Positions 41,487 to 50,817 of a DNA stretch of 64,000 nt are shown here, in pieces. A model generated the notes under the pieces. It was not told the DNA's origin, ran no database searches, and saw only the letters and a list, made by a program, of their open reading frames with translations. A program made the translations under genes and the position numbers. Numbering within the stretch: the stretch's first letter is position 1; the number at the start of each line of letters is the position of its first letter. This DNA comes from Streptomyces fumigatiscleroticus (GTDB lineage: Bacteria; Actinomycetota; Actinomycetes; Streptomycetales; Streptomycetaceae), in NCBI RefSeq assembly GCF_014647975.1, contig NZ_BMQF01000022.1, forward strand, positions 40,079-104,078. Reading direction: 5' to 3'.

Positions 41487-43205
41487 TCACGACCGGTCGC
41501 TCTCGTGCCCCGGGGCGTCGATCGCGTCGCGCTTGCCGGTGTACTCCGCCTGGTCCAGCTGTGCGATGTCCGGGCGGTGCAGATCGAAGGCGGGGGAGTC
41601 GGAGCGGATGCGCGGCAGGGTGACGAAGTTGTGGCGGGGCGGCGGGCAGGAGGTGGCCCATTCCAGGGAGCGGCCGTAGCCCCAGGGGTCGTCGACCTCG
41701 ACCTTCTTGCCGGACTTGGCGGTCTTCCACACGTTGTACAGGAACGGCAGCGTGGACAGACCCAGCAGGAAGGCGCCGATCGAGGAGATGGTGTTGAGGG
41801 CGGTGAAGCCGTCGGCGGCCAGGTAGTCGGCGTAGCGGCGGGGCATTCCTTCGGCGCCCAGCCAGTGCTGGACGAGGAAGGTGGTGTGGAAGCCGACGAA
41901 CAGGGTCCAGAAGTGGATCCTCTCCAGGCGGTGGTCGAGCATGGTGCCGGTCATCTTCGGCCACCAGAAACTGAAGCCGCCGAACATCGCGAAGACGATC
42001 GTGCCGAACAGCACGTAGTGGAAGTGCGCCACCACGAAGTAGGTGTCGGTGACGTGCCAGTCCAGCGGCGGGGAGCCGAGGATGACGCCGGTCAGGCCGC
42101 CGAAGAGGAAGGTGACCAGGAAGCCGGCCGCCCACAGCATGGGCGGTTCGAAGGACAGCGAGCCCTTGAACATCGTGCCGATCCAGTTGAAGAACTTCAC
42201 CCCCGTCGGCACCGCGATCAGGTAGGTCATGAAGGAGAAGAACGGCAGCAGCACGGCGCCGGTGGCGAACATGTGGTGCGCCCAGACGGTGACCGACAGG
42301 CCGGCGATGGTGATGGTCGCGCCGACCAGGCCCATGTAGCCGAAGATCGGCTTGCGGGCGAAGACCGGGATGATCTCGGTGATCACCCCGAAGAACGGCA
42401 GGGCCAGGATGTAGACCTCGGGATGGCCGAAGAACCAGAACAGGTGCTGCCACAGGATCGCCCCGCCGTACTGGGCGTCGAAGACGTGGGCGCCGAACTT
42501 CCGGTCCGCCTCCAGCGCGAACAGCGCCGCGGCCAGCACGGGGAAGGCGAACAGCACCAACACCGAGGTGAGCAGCACGTTCCAGGTGAAGATCGGCATG
42601 CGGAACATGGTCATGCCGGGAGCGCGCATGCAGATGATGGTGGCGATGAAGTTGACCGAACCCAGGATGGTGCCGAAGCCGGCCAGCGCAAGCCCCATGA
42701 TCCACAGGTCGGCGCCGACGTAACCGCTGCGGATCGGGCCGCTCAACGGTGTGTAGGCGGTCCAGCCGTAGTCGGCCGCGCCCTGCGGAGTGAGGAAGCT
42801 GCCCATGACGATCAGCCCACCGAGCAGGAAAAGCCAGTAGGAGAACATGTTCAGCCGCGGGAAGGCGACGTCCGGGGAACCGATCTGCAGCGGCATGATC
42901 GCGTTGGCGAAGCCGGCGAAGGTCGGAGTGGCGAACAGCAGCAGCATGATCGTGCCGTGCATCGTGAACGCCTGGTTGTACTGCTCGCTCGACATGAACT
43001 GGAGCCCCGGCCGGGCCAGTTCCGCCCTGATCGCCATCGCCAGCACCCCACCGACCAGGAAGAAGCAGAACGAGGTGATCAGGTACAGGTGCCCGATCTT
43101 CTTGTGGTCGGTCGTGGTCAGCCAGGACACGATCACCTGACCTCGGCCTCGGCGGCCCTCGGCCGCCGGAGTCGGAGAGACCGGTTCAGTCGTATCAGTC
43201 GCCAT
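41487..43205 (-). CDS. ctaD: cytochrome c oxidase subunit I
   Basis: A 572-residue haem-copper oxidase subunit I of the aa3 type with twelve spans. Ligand motifs: the low-spin haem His in FTMHGTIMLLLF, the Cu-B His-Tyr region in WFFGHPEVYI, the HH pair in VWAHHMFATG and the haem His pair in VAHFHYVLFG. It reduces O2 to water and pumps protons with subunits II-IV. Here it stands alone, away from the usual cta-qcr genes, so it is probably a second copy that uses partners encoded elsewhere. The start MATDTTEPVS follows GAGGG. Confidence 0.95.
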   Translation of the reverse strand: MATDTTEPVSPTPAAEGRRGRGQVIVSWLTTTDHKKIGHLYLITSFCFFLVGGVLAMAIRAELARPGLQFMSSEQYNQAFTMHGTIMLLLFATPTFAGFANAIMPLQIGSPDVAFPRLNMFSYWLFLLGGLIVMGSFLTPQGAADYGWTAYTPLSGPIRSGYVGADLWIMGLALAGFGTILGSVNFIATIICMRAPGMTMFRMPIFTWNVLLTSVLVLFAFPVLAAALFALEADRKFGAHVFDAQYGGAILWQHLFWFFGHPEVYILALPFFGVITEIIPVFARKPIFGYMGLVGATITIAGLSVTVWAHHMFATGAVLLPFFSFMTYLIAVPTGVKFFNWIGTMFKGSLSFEPPMLWAAGFLVTFLFGGLTGVILGSPPLDWHVTDTYFVVAHFHYVLFGTIVFAMFGGFSFWWPKMTGTMLDHRLERIHFWTLFVGFHTTFLVQHWLGAEGMPRRYADYLAADGFTALNTISSIGAFLLGLSTLPFLYNVWKTAKSGKKVEVDDPWGYGRSLEWATSCPPPRHNFVTLPRIRSDSPAFDLHRPDIAQLDQAEYTGKRDAIDAPGHESDRS

Positions 43206-43654
43206 CACAATCCCTCGATCAAGGTCAAGGTGGGCCAGGGCCGCCGACGGTCGCCGCGGCGGCTGGGTAACCAGTCGTGGGCAACGTAGTCCCATGGAGC
43301 CGAAGAGTTTCCCGCGTGGAGCCGGCCTTGCGCCACATGGCCGGTTCGGCCACTTCTTCGGACTCCGCCCTGTCAACAGAGCACTGGGTCCTGCTCGCGC
43401 TTTTGAGGTTCGGCGGCGGGACTGAACGACGAACTCGGGGCCGGAACCGCCGTCGAGGGCGAGTGACCGAGCGTTGCGCGGGGTGGACGGTGACCAGCCG
43501 GCCCAACCGCGGCGTCACGCCCGATTCCGCCGCACTGCGCGCGGAGGCGTCGTGAAGCGGCTGACGGCGACGGGGCATCACCGGCCGGATGCCCCGCCGC
43601 CTCCCCGGTCCGAGTGCGTGGGACCGAGCGCGTCCCGCACACGGTCGCAGAGAC
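43206..43654. other. intergenic, no gene seen
   Basis: About 450 bases between ctaD and a decayed gene; contains the ctaD leader. No frame with start, ribosome site and bias was supported. Confidence 0.4.
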
Positions 43655-44010
43655 TCAGCGGCACGCCTCGTCTGTGACGTCCTGCCGGACCAGCGAGAAC
43701 GCCTGCTCCACCTTGTCCTCGCGTTCCGGATCGCCGGGAGGCAGCCGTTCGATGTCGGCCACAGGTCGATGATCTGCTGGTGTTCCTCCTCGACCCGGGC
43801 GGTCGGCTCCTCTCTTTGCGCAGGTGATCGCGGATCGCACGCGAGACGCTGCGCCTTGTCGGCCGGCATCACCTCCACGTGGCCGCCGCGGCCGCTTCCG
43901 GGTCGGCGACGCATCGCGCGTGCAGCGCCGTGAGGACGCTGCCGACGCGACATCGAACACGTCGGTGAGCTCTTCGAGTCCGTCGATGTCCCGGGCGATC
44001 CGTTCGCCCA
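43655..44010 (-). pseudogene. hemerythrin-like (HHE) gene, multiply frameshifted
   Basis: Minus-strand pieces in three frames read IDGLEELTDVFDVA, HVEVMPADKAQRLAC, ARVEEEHQQIIDL and VADIERLPPGDPEREDKVEQ with AFSLVRQDVTDEA. The last pieces resemble the HHE hemerythrin pattern (LPPGDPER then a helix ending VRHxVxEE). At least three indels separate them. Assignment is tentative. Confidence 0.4.
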
Positions 44011-44074
44011 GCCGCTCCTCGAACCGCCCGGTCGGAGTGCGGCACTGCCCGCTCCGCTCATACTCGGCCCGGCT

Positions 44075-44986
44075 TCACCGGCGGGCCGCTCTGAGCTCAC
44101 GGATCAGGGCGCGGACGGAGACGCTGGAGGCCAGCTCCGGGGTGGTGATGTAGCCCACGGAACGGGTCGGGCGCTCGGGTCCGAGATCGGTGATCCCGAT
44201 GCCGTCCGGTGCTTCGTTCAGCGAGAGCGCGGGCATGATCGCCATGCCGAGGCCTCTGCTCACCATCGAGAGCACCGCTCCGTCGTCCTCGGTCAGGACG
44301 GTCGCCCGCGGGATCCAGTCCTGCCCGGCCCACCACTGGCGGGTGTAGGAGCCGCAGTTCTCGTGCCAGTCCACCAGCGGCAGGGAGCGCGGGTCGGGGT
44401 GGCCGGCCGGGTGCACCAGCGAGTACGGCTCCTCGAGGAGTACGTCGCCGATGAGCCCAGCGGGCACGGAGCCGGCGCCGATCGTTGCGATGCCCACGTC
44501 CGCGCGCCCCTCGGCGACCTCGCCGGCGGTGCCCGCGCCCAGCTCGCGGACGACACGCACCTCCGGTTCGATGCCGGGGTGACGGGCGGTGAGGCGCTCC
44601 AGGACGGGCGGCAGCAGGTACAGGGCGGCGCTGCGGAAGGCGGCGATGCGCAGCGGGCCGGCGACCGTGCCCCGTTCGGCGCTGCGGGCCTCCGCGACCA
44701 GGGTGTCCAGGAGCCGCAGGACCCGGCGGGCGTGGGCAGCGGCGGCGGCACCGGCCGCGGTGGGCGTCGCGCCCTTGCGGCCCCGCTCGAAGAGGACTGC
44801 TCCCACCTTGCGTTCCGTCCCGCGTATGGAGTGCGAGATGGCGGACTGGGTCAGTCCGAGGACCTTGGCGGCCGCCGAGAACCCGCGCTCGCGGTCGACG
44901 GCCACGAGGATGCGGAGCTCGTGCGGGGCGAGGTCGGTGGCGGCGGACACAGTGGGTGCGGAGGCTACGGGGGGTGCGGCTGTCAT
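44075..44986 (-). CDS. LysR family transcriptional regulator
   Basis: A 303-residue LysR protein. The winged helix-turn-helix is at about residues 20-80 (ELRILVAVDRERGFSAAAKV then LGLTQSAISHSIRGTERKVG). The effector domain has two alpha/beta lobes (GPLRIAAFRSAALYLLP and GRADVGIATIGAG). ATG 44986 is chosen; an extra in-frame start 12 bases upstream is possible. It is divergent from the reductase gene at 45088 across a T-N11-A palindrome, the classical LysR arrangement, so that gene is the probable target. Confidence 0.92.
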   Translation of the reverse strand: MTAAPPVASAPTVSAATDLAPHELRILVAVDRERGFSAAAKVLGLTQSAISHSIRGTERKVGAVLFERGRKGATPTAAGAAAAAHARRVLRLLDTLVAEARSAERGTVAGPLRIAAFRSAALYLLPPVLERLTARHPGIEPEVRVVRELGAGTAGEVAEGRADVGIATIGAGSVPAGLIGDVLLEEPYSLVHPAGHPDPRSLPLVDWHENCGSYTRQWWAGQDWIPRATVLTEDDGAVLSMVSRGLGMAIMPALSLNEAPDGIGITDLGPERPTRSVGYITTPELASSVSVRALIRELRAARR

Positions 44987-45006
44987 AGGGGGTCCCACCT
45001 GCTTCT

Positions 45007-45021
45007 ATGAGGGCCCCTCAT
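45007..45021 (+). promoter_or_regulatory. LysR box ATGAGGG-C-CCCTCAT
   Basis: A perfect 15-base palindrome containing T-N11-A, lying between the lysR start and the divergent reductase. A smaller palindrome, TGAGCTCA, follows at 45038-45045. Both fit the recognition and activation sites of LysR-type control. Confidence 0.6.
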
Positions 45022-45087
45022 GGATCGGGCCGTTCCATGAGCTCAACCGTCTCCCCGGCCTCCGCATTCCTCCCTACGGTCACCGTC

Positions 45088-46092
45088 ATGACCGAGACCG
45101 CGCTCACCGTGCACCAGACCGCCCGCCCCCATGGCTTTCCCACCCCCGACCACTTCGCTTTCGTCGAGTCCGCGATGCCGCAACCCGGCCCGGGAACGGC
45201 ACTGGTGAAGAACCTGTACTGGTCGGTGGACCCCTATCACCGCGAGATGATGGACGGGAACTTCGCGCTGAACGCGCCCCTGGAGGGCCGCACCATCGGC
45301 CGGGTCGTGGACTCCCGCGACCCGGCGCTCCGCGAGGGCGAGATCGTCTTCCACCGGCAGGGCTGGCGCACCCACACGGTCCTCGCCCCCGAGGAGGCGC
45401 GTGTTGTTCCCCGCTTCGACGGCGTACCGCTCTCCGCGCACCTGAGCATCCTCGGCGGCACCGGCCTGACCGCCTACGTCGGTCTCACCCGCATCGCCGA
45501 ACTCCGCACGGGGCAGGACGTGTTCGTCTCGGCGGCGGCCGGCGGTGTGGGCACCGCCACCGGACGGCTCGCCCGGCTGATGGGCGCGGGACGCCTGATC
45601 GGCAGCACAGGCAGAGCGGCGAAGGCCGCCTACCTGACCGAACACGTCGGCTACGACGAGGTCTTCGACTACCACTCGGGCCCAACGGGCCGGCTGCTCG
45701 CCGAGGCGGCGCCCGACGGGATCGACCTCTACATGGACAATGTCGGCGGCGAGCACCTCGAAGCGGCGATCTCCTCGCTGCGTGAGTACGGGCGGATCGT
45801 ACGGATCGGCACGATCACCCAGTACAACAGCACCGGTACGCCCTACGCCTTGCGCAACCTCCCCGACATCGTCGAGAAGAGCCTGCGCATGGAGGGCTTC
45901 CTGGTCCGCAACTACTCCCACGTACAGGATGAGTTGTACGAGTTCACCGTGCCGCACCTGCAAAGTGGACGCATCACGCTCGATGAGACCGTGGTCGACG
46001 GCTTCGGCGGCATCGTGGACGGGTTCCTGGGGATGCTGCGGGGCGAGAACCAGGGCAAGATCATCGTGCGGGCGACCGGGACGGACCTCTGA
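45088..46092 (+). CDS. NADP-dependent medium-chain oxidoreductase (PTGR/curA-like)
   Basis: A 334-residue zinc-free medium-chain reductase of the leukotriene B4 dehydrogenase/alkenal reductase branch. It has NLYWSVDPYHREMM at the N-terminus, the cofactor motif SAAAGGVGTATGRLAR, GSTGRAAKAAYLTE, and LYMDNVGGEHLEAAI. The family reduces the double bond of alpha,beta-unsaturated ketones or aldehydes with NADPH. ATG 45088 has a TACGGT box only eight bases upstream, so a leaderless message is likely. Controlled by the divergent LysR gene. Confidence 0.9.
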   Translation: MTETALTVHQTARPHGFPTPDHFAFVESAMPQPGPGTALVKNLYWSVDPYHREMMDGNFALNAPLEGRTIGRVVDSRDPALREGEIVFHRQGWRTHTVLAPEEARVVPRFDGVPLSAHLSILGGTGLTAYVGLTRIAELRTGQDVFVSAAAGGVGTATGRLARLMGAGRLIGSTGRAAKAAYLTEHVGYDEVFDYHSGPTGRLLAEAAPDGIDLYMDNVGGEHLEAAISSLREYGRIVRIGTITQYNSTGTPYALRNLPDIVEKSLRMEGFLVRNYSHVQDELYEFTVPHLQSGRITLDETVVDGFGGIVDGFLGMLRGENQGKIIVRATGTDL

Positions 46093-46626
46093 CGGGGGAC
46101 CGGCGCGTGCCCGGCTCACGGAGGGGGATCGCCGAGGTGAGTCCAGAAGGGACCACGGCATGATCCTACCGCTACCCCGCTACCCCGCTACCCCGCTACC
46201 CCGCTACCCCGCTACCCCGCTACAAGAGCAGGGCCTGACTGCCGCCGGCCTCGGCCAAGCCGCCTGAACGGGCAGGCAGCAGCAGTGACGGGAAGAACCG
46301 CCGACCTCGATGTCCTGGGCCGCAAGGGTCGCGCCTGGGCGTGCGTCCTTCTGTCGCCGGCGTGGTGGAGGCTCCCCGGGCATGACACTGGTCGAGCATG
46401 GGAAATCCCGGTGAGATTGATCTTGCCAGGGTTCGCCCTCCGCGTGAGGACCTCAAGCCGGCGGTGGGTGGCGTCGGCGTGCGGTTCCTCAGGGTATCGG
46501 CAGTGGGTGTAGGAGGGTTCTCGGGGAGACGCCCACCAGCTCGGCGGTAGTGGTGATCGAGCGGCCGGGGTCCGGGGAATGGCCGTGCCGTCGGCGGAGC
46601 GTCGTCTCCGTCCGCAGCACGGCTGG
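46093..46626. other. intergenic with possible resolvase remnant
   Basis: Apart from the microsatellite no gene is present. On the minus strand near 46510-46570 the codons RSITTTAELVGVSPRTLL resemble the C-terminal helix-turn-helix of serine recombinases, but nothing else of such a gene remains. Confidence 0.35.
46171..46223 (+). repeat. microsatellite (GCTACCCC) x 6.6
   Basis: Six exact tandem copies of gctacccc followed by gctac, just after the reductase gene. Octanucleotide runs of this length are unstable by slippage. No gene crosses it; it may fold or bind protein but nothing shows that. Confidence 0.9.
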
Positions 46627-48081
46627 TCAGCGGCTGTCGCCCGGGTGGTGGACGCTGAGGTCGCCGTAGGCCGACAGAACGGCGGCCAGGTCACCGGGTT
46701 CGTGTCGCAGGGTGGTGTCCAGGAAGGCGAGCGTGGTCGCGGCGACGACGTGCGGGCTCCCGGTGCGGCCCAGGGAGCCGACTATCGAGGGCACGGGCGG
46801 CAGGTACAGGGGGCCGTCCATGAAGGTGAGGTGTGCGGCGCCGGGGACGGTGAGCCGGTAGCTCGTCGCGGTGTTGCGCTCGAGGACCTCGGTGAGGCGG
46901 GGCAGGTAGTGCGGGTCGGTGTCCGGGGTGATCGCCTGGGTGAGCGCGAGCGCCGGCTGGTGGAGGGAGCGTGAGGTGGGGTCGTAGGGATAGCCGTCCA
47001 GATCGATGACGGCGTCGAACCGGCGGTCCTGGCGGGCTGCCTGGAGAGCGGAACCGCCACCTATGGAGTGGCCGGTCACCGCGGCCCGGCCGGTGTCCAG
47101 ACGTCCGGTCGGCGGGCCCGCGATCTCGCCCCGGTCCAGACGGCCCAGCTGGGTGAGGACGAAGCTGAGGTCGGCGGCTCGAACCGTCGCCCAGCCGGCC
47201 CCCAGCTTCTCGTCCTTGTCCGGGTCGCCGGTGGAGGCGACCTCGGTGTTGATCGTCCGGCCGTCGGCGAGGACGACGGCGGCGGAGTCGTACGGGTGGT
47301 CCAGGGCGGCGACCACATAGCCGTGGCTGGCCAGTTCCTCCGCCCAGGCGGTGTTCTGGGTGCGCACTCCGCCCAGCCCGGGAGAGAACAGCACGAGGGG
47401 GAACCGTTCGCTCCCGCCGGCCACCGGAGCGTCGAAGACGGAACGGGTGCGGGCACGCGGGAGGCCGTCGACCAGGAAGCCGGGGAGGCCGACGTAGCCG
47501 GCGAGGGCGTCGGCCACGGTGCGCGCCTCGTGCTCCGTGCGTCCGAGATACCGGGCCCGCTGCGCGCTTGCGGGGCTCTTCCGCGCGGGATACCAGAGCT
47601 GGACCACGACCGTGCGCCGGTCGTGCGGGTCGGCGGTGAAGGTCTCGGGGCGGTGCGGGTCGGTCCACTGCACCACGCGGGTGCCGACCGCGAAGCGGCC
47701 CGACGGTTCGGGGAACACGGGTACGGGAAAGGCCCAGGCGGCCACCGGACCCGTGGCGATCAGCCCGACGCACGCCACCGACCCCGGCAACGCCAGCCAC
47801 CATCGGGCCCGCCGCGCCGTCCGGCCGGTACGGCGTCGCAGCAGGGGAGAGAGGGCGAACGGCAACGCGACGGCAGCGCCTGCCAGTACCGGCAGCATCT
47901 GCCAGCGGATCCCCACCACACTCAGCGCGATCGCGGACAGCAGGAGAACCGCTCCCGCCGCGATCGTGACGCGTGGGCGGGCAGCGGGGGGAAGCCAGCG
48001 CGCCACCACCAGCGCGACGGCACCCAGCAAGGCGAGGAATTCCGGAGGGGACATGCACAGCCCCGCGATGATCTCGGTCAC
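46627..48081 (-). CDS. membrane-anchored alpha/beta hydrolase (PAF-acetylhydrolase-like)
   Basis: A 484-residue protein with four N-terminal membrane spans (about residues 8-120) followed by an extracytoplasmic alpha/beta hydrolase domain. The domain opens RTVVVQLWYPARKS, has the oxyanion region PLVLFSPGLGGVRTQN, SHGYVVAALDHPYDSA, the nucleophile Ser in VTGHSIGGGSAL, an Asp in IDLDGYPYDP and the His in PGAAHLTFMD. This is the plan of PAF-acetylhydrolase/dienelactone-hydrolase-like lipases. GTG 48081 has GAGG eight bases upstream; ATG 48054 is the alternative. It is divergent from the two-component genes at 48422. Confidence 0.87.
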   Translation of the reverse strand: MTEIIAGLCMSPPEFLALLGAVALVVARWLPPAARPRVTIAAGAVLLLSAIALSVVGIRWQMLPVLAGAAVALPFALSPLLRRRTGRTARRARWWLALPGSVACVGLIATGPVAAWAFPVPVFPEPSGRFAVGTRVVQWTDPHRPETFTADPHDRRTVVVQLWYPARKSPASAQRARYLGRTEHEARTVADALAGYVGLPGFLVDGLPRARTRSVFDAPVAGGSERFPLVLFSPGLGGVRTQNTAWAEELASHGYVVAALDHPYDSAAVVLADGRTINTEVASTGDPDKDEKLGAGWATVRAADLSFVLTQLGRLDRGEIAGPPTGRLDTGRAAVTGHSIGGGSALQAARQDRRFDAVIDLDGYPYDPTSRSLHQPALALTQAITPDTDPHYLPRLTEVLERNTATSYRLTVPGAAHLTFMDGPLYLPPVPSIVGSLGRTGSPHVVAATTLAFLDTTLRHEPGDLAAVLSAYGDLSVHHPGDSR

Positions 48082-48368
48082 CCGGCCATCCTCGGGGCGG
48101 GGCACGCGATGCCACATCGATCCCGGGTCGCCCTCACATGCGACCCGAGTCGCAATCGAGCACACCAGGCGAACGGCGGCTTTGCGACCGTGGGAGGTAG
48201 CGGGACTCCTCCTGCGGTCGTACCTCGGCGCGGTGCCATCAGACGGTGGACTCATGTGCTGCGCGAGCCCGCGGCCTACCGTGACAGGGCCGCGGTTCAC
48301 GCCGGGGAGCGCGGGGTGTGCCCTCCTTGTACCCGGCCCAACCCGCCCCGGCTCCGGCTGTACGCGGT

Positions 48369-48391
48369 GGTGGCCCCTGCCGGGGGCCACC
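48369..48391 (+). terminator. hairpin in the leader of the two-component operon
   Basis: GGTGGCCCC-TGCCG-GGGGCCACC, nine-base arms and a five-base loop, ending 30 bases before the kinase start. No T-run follows. It may attenuate or end transcripts entering from upstream; the rest of 48082-48421 shows no gene. Confidence 0.4.
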
Positions 48392-48421
48392 CCATGACGC
48401 TGAAATCGACAGGGACGTGTG

Positions 48422-49701
48422 ATGACCGAGGCGGTTGCAGAGCCGGACGGTGCCCATCCGGTGCGCCACCGGGACCGCGTGCGGCGGACGAGGACGGCCG
48501 TACGGCTGACGAGGTACGCCGGCCTGGCCTCCCTACCGGCGGCGGGACTGGGGGTAGCCGCCCGGCGCTGGTCCCGGCTGCCGCCCATGGTGCGGGACTC
48601 GCTGCTGCCGGCGTTGCTCCTGCTCCACATCGTGACCACGCGCGCCCCGCGGGAGCTGCCGGTGGCCGTGGCCCTCACCGCCGCCCTCGCGCTGCCCCTG
48701 GTGTGGCGGCGCCGGGCCCCGCTCACGGTGTTCGGCGCCGTGGCAGCCGCTGCCTTCGTCCAGTGGTTGATGGACGTCCAGCTGCCGGCGGACATCGCCC
48801 TGCTGGTGGCTCTCTACACGGCGGCCGCGAACTCGGGGCGGCGCGGCACGCTCGTCGCCGCTGCCGTCGTGGAGGCAGGGGCCCTGCTGGCCTGTCTGCG
48901 CTGGGCGGCGGAAGGCGCGTTCCCGACCCTCTTCGTCGCGGTGACCGCGATGGTCGTCACCGCAGCCGTCCTGGGTGTGCATGTGCGGACCACGCGCGCC
49001 TACCTCGCGGCCGTGGAGGAACGGGCCGCACGCCTGGAGCAACAACAGGACCAGCAGGCACGGCTGGCCGTCGCCGAGGAGAGGACACGTATCACCCGGG
49101 AGATGCACGACATCGTCACCCACAACCTGTCCGTCATGGTCGCGCTCACCGATGCCGCCGTCCACGCGCAGCACCGGTCGCCCGGCAAGGCCACCACCGC
49201 GATGCTCCAGATCTCCGAGACGGGCCGGCAGGCCCTGACCGACATGCGGCGCTCGTTGGGCATCCTGCGGACCGACGAACCGGACGCCGAGCGCCACCCG
49301 GCATCGCACAACTGGAGACCCTCGCCGACCAGATGTGCGCCGCCGGGCTGCCGACCCGCCTGGAGATCCAGGGCGGCCACACCCACATACCCGCCACCGC
49401 GCAACTGACCGTCTACCGCCTGGTACAGGAAGCCTTGACCAACACCCTCAAGCACACGCCCACCGGCACCCACGCGAAGGTCCGGGTGTCGTGCTCGGCC
49501 GAGACCGTCGCCGTGGACGTCACCGACGACGGCCCCTGCCCGCCGCACCCCGAAGCCACACCGTCCGGCCACGGCATCCCCGGCATGCGCGAGCGCGCCG
49601 CCGCCTACGGGGGGACGTTGCGGGCCGGACCGCTTCCGGGCGGCGGCTGGGGAGTCCGTACCCGCCTCTTCCTCGGCAGCGGCGGAGCGGCGACCGCATG
49701 A
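48422..49701 (+). pseudogene. NarL-type sensor histidine kinase, frameshifted
   Basis: Two frames make one kinase of about 425 residues. The first (ATG 48422) has five membrane spans, a coiled linker (EERAARLEQQQDQQARLAVA) and the HisKA_3 phospho-acceptor in REMHDIVTHNLSVMVAL. Near 49300, after DEPDAERHPA, one base is missing; the next frame resumes GIAQLETLADQMCAAGLPTR and holds the ATPase N box QEALTNTLKHTPTG and the G box GHGIPGMRERA, ending at 49701. The stop overlaps the regulator start (ATGA). The single-base loss is recent or a base-calling error; if real, the regulator is orphaned. Confidence 0.8.
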
Positions 49702-50360
49702 CGATCCGCATCCTGATCGCCGACGACGAAGCGCTGCTCCGGATGGCCTTCGGCACGGTCCTGGAGGCCCAGCCCGACATGGCACCGGTCGGCGAAGCCG
49801 CGGACGGCGCCCAGGCCGTACGCCTCGTCCGGGAGTTGCGCCCCGATGTCGTCCTCATGGACGTCCGGATGCCCGGCACCGACGGGATCGAGGCGACCCG
49901 GCAGGCCATCGGGATCTCCCCGCGGAGCAGAGTGCTGATCCTCACCACCTTCGACCTGGATGAATACGCCTTCGCCGGACTCAAGGCCGGAGCCTCGGGC
50001 TTCCTGCTGAAGAACACCGGACCCGAGGAACTGCTCACCGCGATACGCAGCGTGGCCGCGGGCGACGCGGTGGTCTCCCCGCGGATCACCCGCCGCCTGC
50101 TGGAGAACCTCCGCCCGCACATCCCCGACGGCGGCGGCGCCGGCCGCGACGAGCGGCTGAGCCGGCTCAGCACCCGTGAGCGCGAGGTGCTCGTCCAGGT
50201 GGGCCGCGGCCTGTCCAACACCGAGATCGCGGCCACCCTGTACCTCGCGGAGGCGACCGTGAAGTCCCATCTGGGGCGCATCCTGCACAAGCTCGAACTC
50301 CGCGACCGGATACAGGCTGTGATCTTCGCCTACGAAAACCGCCTCGTCCACCCGGCGTGA
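49698..50360 (+). CDS. NarL/LuxR family response regulator
   Basis: A 220-residue response regulator. Receiver: IADDEALLRMAFG, phospho-Asp in VVLMDVRMPGTDG, conserved Thr in LTTFDLDEY and Lys in FLLKNTGPEEL. The LuxR helix-turn-helix is at residues 152-210 (RLSTREREVLVQVGRGLSNT then IAATLYLAEATVKSHLGRIL). The ATG overlaps the kinase stop, so they form one operon. Target genes cannot be read here; the divergent lipase gene is a candidate. Confidence 0.94.
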   Translation: MTIRILIADDEALLRMAFGTVLEAQPDMAPVGEAADGAQAVRLVRELRPDVVLMDVRMPGTDGIEATRQAIGISPRSRVLILTTFDLDEYAFAGLKAGASGFLLKNTGPEELLTAIRSVAAGDAVVSPRITRRLLENLRPHIPDGGGAGRDERLSRLSTREREVLVQVGRGLSNTEIAATLYLAEATVKSHLGRILHKLELRDRIQAVIFAYENRLVHPA

Positions 50361-50817
50361 CGCCGTCGCCCGGAGCCGACGGCGATGTGCGCGGCCCCGG
50401 GCGTCGCCAGCGCTACAGGATCGTCCGACGTAGCACGAGAAGTGTGGCGTCGCAGTGAATGCCGGATTCACCGCGACGGAGTCCCTGCGGTGATCTACGT
50501 GACCCGCGGCGGACTCTCCGGCCGCCGCAGGCGAGGTGGACGCATTCACTGCGGCAGCGCCCGAACTCAAGAGCCGGGGCATGCTGCGTGTGCCGCGCGC
50601 CCAGGTTGTGCCCCTGTCCGCCCCAGCCCTCGTCATACACCGCAGCGGTCGAGCGGTACCTCACCGGCGCCGGAATTCCGAAGTCCTCCGCACGGATCTG
50701 CCGGATCTCGCTGACGACGTGGGGGTGGATGCTCGCCGGTGAACCGGCGCCGACCGGACCGGCCCGCCGGCCGAGGCGTGATGGGTGCGTGTCAGACTCA
50801 CTGGCTAGGTTCATCGC
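50361..50817. other. intergenic, decayed; promoter at the right end
   Basis: On the minus strand EIRQIRAEDFGIPAPVRYRS and TAAVYDEGWGGQGHNL (50600-50720) look coding but lack ends or a known family. At 50806-50811 TAGGTT is a -10 box seven bases before ATG 50818, pointing to a leaderless transcript. Confidence 0.4.

Noticed and set aside
46171..46223. CRISPR-like array
   Set aside because: The unit is only eight bases with no spacers; it is a microsatellite.
47068..49701. Single 877-codon plus-strand frame covering the lipase and kinase end
   Set aside because: Only the last 130 codons are kinase-like; the rest is antisense to the lipase gene.
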